A stretch of DNA of 25,404 nucleotides, taken from the NCBI GenBank assembly GCA_000226015.1, contig JH156041.1:83305-108708 (forward strand), read 5' to 3'. A program made the position numbers and the translations under genes. The number at the start of each line of letters is the position of its first letter. Position 1 is the first letter of the stretch. This document shows positions 19,423 through 25,404 of the stretch, piece after piece. Under the pieces are notes generated by a model, which did no database searches, was not told the DNA's origin, and was given only the letters and a program-made list of their open reading frames with translations. The stretch comes from Mnemiopsis leidyi. Taxonomy: Eukaryota; Ctenophora; Tentaculata; Lobata; Bolinopsidae.

Positions 19423-22400
19423 CTGACAAATATATCGGTTAAAGACTTCAGAATAGCAAAATTTTAATAAACGTGCATATTAAAAATGCGAAGCTTTCTT
19501 AAAACGCATTTTCAAGTCTACTGCTACAAAGAGATATATCCGAGAGACCACTGTTGTCTGAAAGACGAAACTGCGAAACATGAAGATAACATAAAGCACG
19601 TGCCTGAGTTAGAATGACGCCGCGCAATATTGATCACGTGCTATATCACAGTAAGCAGCATTAGATTCACGTACAAATTGTGCTAACATGTTCAAGTCCA
19701 ATCCTCTGATGTGAATCAGTTGAAGCAGGCGTCATGAAAATGCATGGCACCGTTCAACTGCCGTTTAACAAAATATTTTTTATTCCTTAAAAGTTTGTGT
19801 GGCACTTATTTATTTTGATAGCCCTGGTTCTTATTTTTTGTATTCATTTCACCAAGTCGAAAATCTACGCATAGAGGTTAAACAAAATTGAAGGTCACGT
19901 ACAATATTCCCAATGGTCCATGTTGTGAATGAAAGATATTTAAATATTATTTGCGGTGTGATTGGAACATTGTAATTAACGATTAATTATCTATCAGTCA
20001 ACTATACTGAATGTAGATTGTAGACGCATGTAGACTTTCACAGTTCACACGTGATCCACTATTAATCGTTCGAAATCAGTTAGATTCTTCAGAAAGGAGA
20101 CAACTTCCAAGCTAAATCTTATAACGAAAAACGTGATAACATAAGGACCTGTCATTTTGGCACTCACTGGTCATCTAGTTAGGTTAAAAATGTGATTGAG
20201 ACAGGTCTAGTACCAGCTGTGCTTGCGCTTATAGACACAGTTATCACACTAACACTTTTAACGATGGGTACGTCAGGAAATGACTTAGGTGCACAAGTAA
20301 TTTGTTCTTTATTTACTATACTTTTTTCTTAAATTGATTCCGTTTACCAAGAACACATCTGCACGATGCCGGTGCATGAATTTTCTAAATTAACTATCAG
20401 TGGAAATCGTGTCCGTTCAAATATGTGCTCAGTGCATATCATGTTACGTGGTTGATTCTCCACAACAACATAGCACACCCGTTACCAGTCAGTGCACACC
20501 TCTGGGAGTCGAGCTTGCTCGGAATAAGGACCTGAAAAAGGTTTCCTCTCCAATTGAGTCTTTAATCTTGAAACCTTAATCGAAATTTATTAATGATATA
20601 TTAACGTCTGTTCCCCTTTTTATTTGTAAGTTTGTCTGATCAAGTTTGCCTGATCGAATAAACTGGGTAAGTAAAATATGAAAAGGGGAACCAACGATTA
20701 TTTTACATAAATAAGTTAAATAAGTTTCCCATTGTCTAGTTGTCGTAGGTATTTCCCTGTATGTAAAACGTTTATAACGTAAATTCATCGATCTTACAAC
20801 TTGGGATTGGGTTATATAGCTGCTTTTTGCAGACTTCATCAGACAGGTTTCACTTGTTCTGACGTGCTTGTATACTGTATAGTGTATACTGTATACTGTG
20901 GTCCGCGACATCCTCTCCGAACCTCCTCGTGGTACGGACCGGTTGGAACCAACTGGACGTTTCTTTTTCAGCCCCTCAGCTTCAGGTCCCTTAGCTATCT
21001 CCCTAGCACCATTTACCAAGCAGACATAATCTTATGTTCCAGCAAAATCCTGGTCATTGCAGACCAGAAAATATCATCCTCAGACGGTGTGAGGTAGTAA
21101 CGACAAACAAGGACGACTCATTCTCAGCCAGTGAGAGGTAGTAACAACACACAAGGACGACTCTTTCTATGGTTCCAGTGTGAACATGCGCTACATCTTG
21201 CTGCTCTCTCCAGGATTTGTATAATATCGTCAGGTTTTGTTTAATTCCCAGGCGTTTCCTGACTGGCTAGTACAGTTTCAATAGCAAATTGCTCCCAGTT
21301 CAGCTCAATCGATAAGGACCCATTCATTTTAAGATTCAGGTCAGCAATCGCCTGGAATTTTTGAGTAAAATTACAGCTGAGGCTCAATTTCAAGTTCTGT
21401 ATCTAGGTCATTTTTATTGACAAGGCTAACATTAACTTAAAATGTTTAAATAAGCTCATTTCATTATATCCAGGAATTTTCTCTCTCAGTTTAGAACCAA
21501 AGTGCTTGTCTTCAAGTACCCATCAAAATCCTCAAGGGATGCTTTAAGTCCACGCCTATCATGAACATTGCAGTTCGATTGAAGGTTCCTTGTTAGACAT
21601 GACTGGCTCTTTACTGGACTTCCTCTTGCAGTAATACTTCAGGATTTAGCTGCGGAGCTGGAGGTTCCTTTTAAGGCCCCTCCCAGGTACAAATCTCCAG
21701 AACACGGCCGGTAATACAAGTTCATGAAGCATCCCTGCTGTCTTGGAAGAACCTCTGCCAGCGTTCGCGTTACCAACTCTCACTTTAGCTTCCGAACCCT
21801 CAAACCCTCCATGGTGGTTTATCTCCCTAGAATTGAAGTTCTCATCATCCTAGCTGTTAACAGTTTAGAGGGAGACAAAAGAAGTAATGATTTCTTCCTC
21901 CTTGTTGCAGATTAAAGACATCTGTCGCTACAAGTACAAACACTGGGTATTCTAATAGATGGCATGGACTTTTGATTTATGTCGCTTTTTAATCTGGAAT
22001 CTGAATACAACTGATATTTTCTTCAGATTAACTTTTTTCAACGCCAACCGTATTTCCAGGTTATGTGTAAATGAATTCCAGGACCGTCCGTCCTAAACGA
22101 TATTGGATGGTTATTCATCAGCTCCGAACAAGGATGATACACCAGTAATATCTCAGGCATCTTCACTTTCAGGCTCTTGAGCAATGAGCATACAGCTTGA
22201 GGAATTGATGTAAAATATTGGTAACCTACTAGGGCATACAATCTTGGAAACAACCTGTTGTTTTAGGACGTTTTACGATTAGAGCTGGGGTAGGATCGAA
22301 GAAGGGTCAAGTATCAGCTCACAAGGTGGTAACATATTTTAAGGACATCGTCACATTGCCAGATTTCAAATTTGCCCTACATAGCAATAGGTGTTACACC

Positions 22401-22518
22401 AGGTTTTTTGAACAATATCTTAGGAGCAATTATTTTTTCGACTAGCATCTTTAATAGAAATCCTTTCTGAAATAAGTTACTTCTTAATCTTTCTGGGGAA
22501 GTACTTTTTTTCTTCTAC
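19423..22518. other. Long intron-like region with degenerate coding-like remnants
   Basis: If the exons at 22.5-23.3 kb are real, this is an intron of the minus-strand ankyrin gene. The longest frame is 20576-21019 (-), 147 codons, starting MVNGAREIAKGPEAEG and containing ETCLMKSAKSSYIT; no family is recognised and it may be repeat-derived. Minus-strand frames at 21500-22450 give coding-like pieces (for example LVYHPCSELMNNHP) broken by many stops, suggesting a decayed element. A TATAC-rich microrepeat lies at about 20870-20898. Confidence 0.35.
21091..21168. repeat. Imperfect direct repeat, 44-bp spacing
   Basis: GAGGTAGTAACGACAAACAAGGACGACTC at 21091 recurs as GAGGTAGTAACAACACACAAGGACGACTC at 21135. 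Confidence 0.85.
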
Positions 22519-23316
22519 CAACAACCAAGGTCTATCTGGCACGGAAGTCCCTGTCTGCTCACGGAGGTAACGAGCCTCGTTCTCTGCCAAAGTTGGTTTG
22601 CCCCGTTGACAGGTAGCAACAGCTTCAAGACTCCCGAGGTCTGTTGCGGTGATATCTGTTGTTTTTATGTTCTTGGTAAATACTATGGAAGTCCTTGGGT
22701 ACAGCTAGCAGGAGTTGTCCCCGGGGGACACGGTGAGAAATCCTTCGAGTTCATTTGGAGGCCAACACCCGCTGACCGAAAAATAAGAAGAAACTGTATA
22801 CTGTGTAGTTTATATAACGTTTCAACAAGTTTTATCGACATTTTTCTTCAAGTAAAAGTTATCAAATATACAAGATTACTTATATATATAGAGAGGCTGC
22901 CTGTCTTCAAACTTAAATACATCCCTTGAATCCAACCAAAGCTGTTGGTAAATTCCTTACAGAATATTTATACGCTCACCATTTGATACAGTAGGCTGAC
23001 TTTACAGCGTAGTCAATGTCTATTCTTAATTCCAATATACTTTAATCTTCATCATTAGTTAACTAGTAATTTATTTTGAGCCATCTTATTCTTGATTTAG
23101 CAGCTCAATTGTTGGCTAGACGTCACATTGTGATTGAGAGATTTGTAAGCCATGATTACGGAAGTTTTTAAAAATATATAAAACGCCAACATAGCAATCG
23201 ATTGTTACAATAATATGATAGTGCAGTTTACCTTTATCGTCCTTTTTCATAAAAGTTCTCGGGCGTGTAGTGTACCTTGCTTCACAAATGCCTAATGCCA
23301 CTTTTAGCCCAATTCT
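22519..23316 (-). CDS. Two probable upstream exons of the ankyrin-repeat gene
   Basis: Exon 23316-23232 reads RIGLKVALGICEARYTTRPR then TFMKKDDK and ends at donor AAAG|GTAAAC with one base left over. Exon 22655-22519 (or from 22640) starts with two bases, giving a joined Asp, and reads ITATDLGSLEAVATCQRGKP, TLAENEARYLREQTG and TSVPDRPWLL. It ends at TTG|GTAGAA on a codon boundary, and the known exon at 19422 begins on a codon boundary with VWAPFGPL. All three phases agree and both frames are open, which supports them. The acceptors have poor pyrimidine tracts, so the boundaries are uncertain. The alternative is an unrelated remnant reading on to the stop at 22477. The first coding exon, with the start codon, would lie further toward or beyond the GPCR. 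Confidence 0.5.
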
Positions 23317-23497
23317 CTGGATGTAATTCTATTTTTTCTATCTCACGGTTGCACGCTGTTTTCTAAGTATGTGATTGACAAAGATTAAAAAATTGTTAAA
23401 CTTGATGATTGATTATTGATTTAATGACAAGCTGCATCTTTAATAATTCAAAAAATCATCCTACTTACACAATAAATCTATCACTTTTAACAGGAAC

Positions 23498-24613
23498 ATG
23501 GTTGTACCGACAACTTCAACTCTCTTCAACTTCACTGATAAGAGTGCCAGGTTCCGGAATAAACTGCCCCAGGAATACTCTAGCTCTAGGGAGAACTCAT
23601 TTCAAACGACTTTAGCTCAACCTATCTACCGAGATCTTGAACCTTACTCTCTAACCAGTGCTCCCTGTATAATACTCAGCATCATAACAATCACTCTTAA
23701 TGTCTTCGTGATAAACTTTTACCGGACCAAGAAAACATCCCTGGTACCACTCCTCTACTCGATGATAGGAGGAGCAGACATTCTTACTGGAATTGGGGTG
23801 ATTTATCAGTCTATAGCCATATCTCTGTTTACAAGAGATATTATCAGTGAGAGTACCCTGGACTCTAACACAGTCGTATGTTACACTCTAACTCAACTTA
23901 GTTACAGATTATCTGTGTTCTACAACCTGGTTTTAGCTGTTTCCAGAACTGTCATGATACTCCGACCATTTCACAGAATCAAAACCAAAACTGTGTTACT
24001 GGTCTGTGTGTTCTACGTCATACCTTGGATCGTTGTTGCTGGGATCGACATACACGAGCTCTATGTCATGGCAGATACCTTCACCAGAGCTATGTACATT
24101 AATTACGTGGTGGAGGGTGCAGGCCTAGCCAACATTGTCGAAGTAACCACAAATCGATTGTGGACATGGTACGGAGTCTTGGTCACGCTTCTAGTTCTTG
24201 CTTTCCTGATACCCGTCATCTTGATCACCGTGACTTGCACCATTCAGGTAGTTTTAGTCAACAGACCAACCAAGTTCCCAGCTAGCTCGAATCAACGTCA
24301 CGTGACTATAACAGTCATCATGATGTCTACTCTGTTTGTAATCTGTAACTCTGGTCTTTACGGTTACTTGTTTTCCCGTCTATCTGGCCTGGTGACTGAG
24401 AGGAAAAACTTTGTCTTGTACATAGCTGTGTTTGGCACAGTTTTACCGATACTCAACTCTGCTCTGAATCCTGTAATCATCATCTCGAGGAGCCGGGAAA
24501 TGAAGAGACAGTTTCTAGAATCAGCAACAAGAATATGGGCAAGACTGACAGGACAGCGTAGACAAATACCCTATAGAATAAGTATGGTGTCCAATGTGAG
24601 TAGGATAACATAG
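23498..24613 (+). CDS. Class A (rhodopsin-like) G protein-coupled receptor
   Basis: A complete 371-residue receptor in one exon. The start ATG follows a good acceptor (TTTTAACAG, exon from 23494), implying a 5' UTR intron. The N-terminal tail is about 55 residues with an N-glycosylation site at Asn11. Seven membrane segments lie at about 56-75, 82-110, 125-155, 164-183, 222-253, 268-292 and 304-330. Family landmarks seen are Asn68 (TM1), Ala-Asp 93-94 (TM2), Cys128 (TM3), Trp177 (TM4), Pro239 (TM5) and SALNP (321-325) in TM7. Departures: DRY is SRT (149-151), TM6 lacks CWxP and reads FVICNSG, NPxxY is NPVII, and the second extracellular loop has no Cys to pair with Cys128. It acts at the cell surface; the ligand is unknown. 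Residues 331-371 form a basic cytoplasmic tail. Confidence 0.92.
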   Translation: MVVPTTSTLFNFTDKSARFRNKLPQEYSSSRENSFQTTLAQPIYRDLEPYSLTSAPCIILSIITITLNVFVINFYRTKKTSLVPLLYSMIGGADILTGIGVIYQSIAISLFTRDIISESTLDSNTVVCYTLTQLSYRLSVFYNLVLAVSRTVMILRPFHRIKTKTVLLVCVFYVIPWIVVAGIDIHELYVMADTFTRAMYINYVVEGAGLANIVEVTTNRLWTWYGVLVTLLVLAFLIPVILITVTCTIQVVLVNRPTKFPASSNQRHVTITVIMMSTLFVICNSGLYGYLFSRLSGLVTERKNFVLYIAVFGTVLPILNSALNPVIIISRSREMKRQFLESATRIWARLTGQRRQIPYRISMVSNVSRIT

Positions 24614-24684
24614 ACAATTAAGTGTGGTGTCCAAAGTGAGTAGGATAAGGTAAAGATCATTCTTTAAAAAAGTGTGGTGACCAA

Positions 24685-24936
24685 TAAAGGTCACGTGACT
24701 ATAACAGTCACATGATGTCTACTCTGTTTGTAATCTGTAACTGTGGTCTTTATGGGTACCGTTTTTCTACCGTTTTCCGTCGGGTAAATGATTTAGAACA
24801 GGTCACCGTTTTCGTAGCAGTTTTTAGCACAGTTTTGCATATACTCAACTCAGCTTTAAATCCTGTGATCATAATCTCGAGAAACAGAGATTTAAAAGGA
24901 AGCTTTGTTGGTCTGGTGAGGGGAGTTAAAAGATGA
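24685..24936 (+). pseudogene. Partial tandem copy of the GPCR (TM6-TM7 end)
   Basis: This matches the receptor at about 24298-24510 closely: GTCACGTGACTATAACAGTCA is shared, then MMSTLFVICNCGLYGY and ILNSALNPVIIISRNRDLK. A two-base deletion after ACAGTCA (parent TCATCATGATG, here TCACATGATG) breaks the frame at the start. TM1-TM5 are absent and the frame ends at TGA 24934-24936. The spacer repeats GTGTGGTG(T/A)CCAA at about 45-bp spacing (24590, 24630 and 24672). It could instead be a spare 3' exon, but the position of the frameshift argues for a pseudogene. Confidence 0.85.
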
Positions 24937-25404
24937 AGAAGATTAACAAGAGAGTCAGGAGGAGAAATACTTTTAAACATAATAGTAATAAACAGAATAA
25001 TGATAAGAAAGTAAATACTCCGGGACTCAATTTGAGGTCAAAATAGGTCTTAAAGGTAACCATACTGAGATTTGTCGTGTTTTTGTTCAGTACAGACTCA
25101 AATTCGGCCCCTACTTGGAATAAGATGCATGGGAATGAAGTTTTAGTCGATTAACTTTATATTTGGTTATTAAAATTTCAATATCATTCGCTGTTTTACG
25201 TTTTTTACGTTCGCTGTTTACGTTTTAAGTTTGCTGTTATCGAAGATGGAATTGTTTAGTAATTTTATTTTGAAATTGAGAATAAGTCTGAACAGTTCTC
25301 AACTCTTACAGTAATCAGCTTGGATACATCTTGATAACCCCAACACACCACACCAGTCATCCTCCGCACTCCGCAGTTATCATCATACACATTTCCCAAA
25401 CCCC
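24937..25404. other. 3' flank, no gene seen
   Basis: AT-rich sequence with short TTTACGTT / CGCTGTT repetition at about 25188-25240. No coding block or RNA gene is recognised. Confidence 0.6.

Overview
The window is animal nuclear DNA: genes are split into short exons with GT-AG introns, AATAAA poly(A) signals occur, tandem and interspersed repeats are abundant, and there are metazoan gene families (tyrosine-kinase C-lobe plus phosphotyrosine-motif tail, class A GPCR, ankyrin/coiled-coil protein, Penelope-like retroelement). A non-vertebrate metazoan is likely and a cnidarian is my weak guess; the species cannot be fixed from sequence alone. Most real coding sequence is in short exons that I located by splice signals plus reading-frame phase.

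Layout. 1-3171: no recognised gene, with a CA microsatellite, a 65-bp tandem array and an 11-bp array. 3172-9740 (+): exons of what looks like a receptor-type tyrosine kinase. They start inside the last part of the kinase domain and run through a very long Ser/Pro/acidic tail rich in Tyr-x-Asn and Tyr-Glu-x-x motifs. It may be one gene ending at 9740, or one gene ending at 6526 with a second starting near 7220. 9741-14642: gene-free, with a dense cluster of two interspersed repeat families in both orientations and a 13-base assembly gap. 14891-23316 (-): a gene for an ankyrin-repeat protein with a C-terminal charged coiled coil. Five exons (19422 down to 14915) join in perfect phase, and two further exons near 22.5-23.3 kb also join in phase but are less certain. 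One of its introns carries a 5'-truncated, frameshifted Penelope-like element lying between two blocks of a 17-bp minisatellite. 23498-24613 (+): a complete single-exon class A GPCR, followed at 24685-24936 by a broken partial tandem copy.

Notable: three equivalent splice donors created by a 30-bp in-frame minisatellite in the kinase exon, a duplicated donor in the ankyrin gene, five perfect TGACGTCA palindromes in a coding minisatellite, and a GPCR lacking several class A hallmarks. I see no sign that the three genes work in one pathway. All domain calls come from reading motifs; no database search was run.
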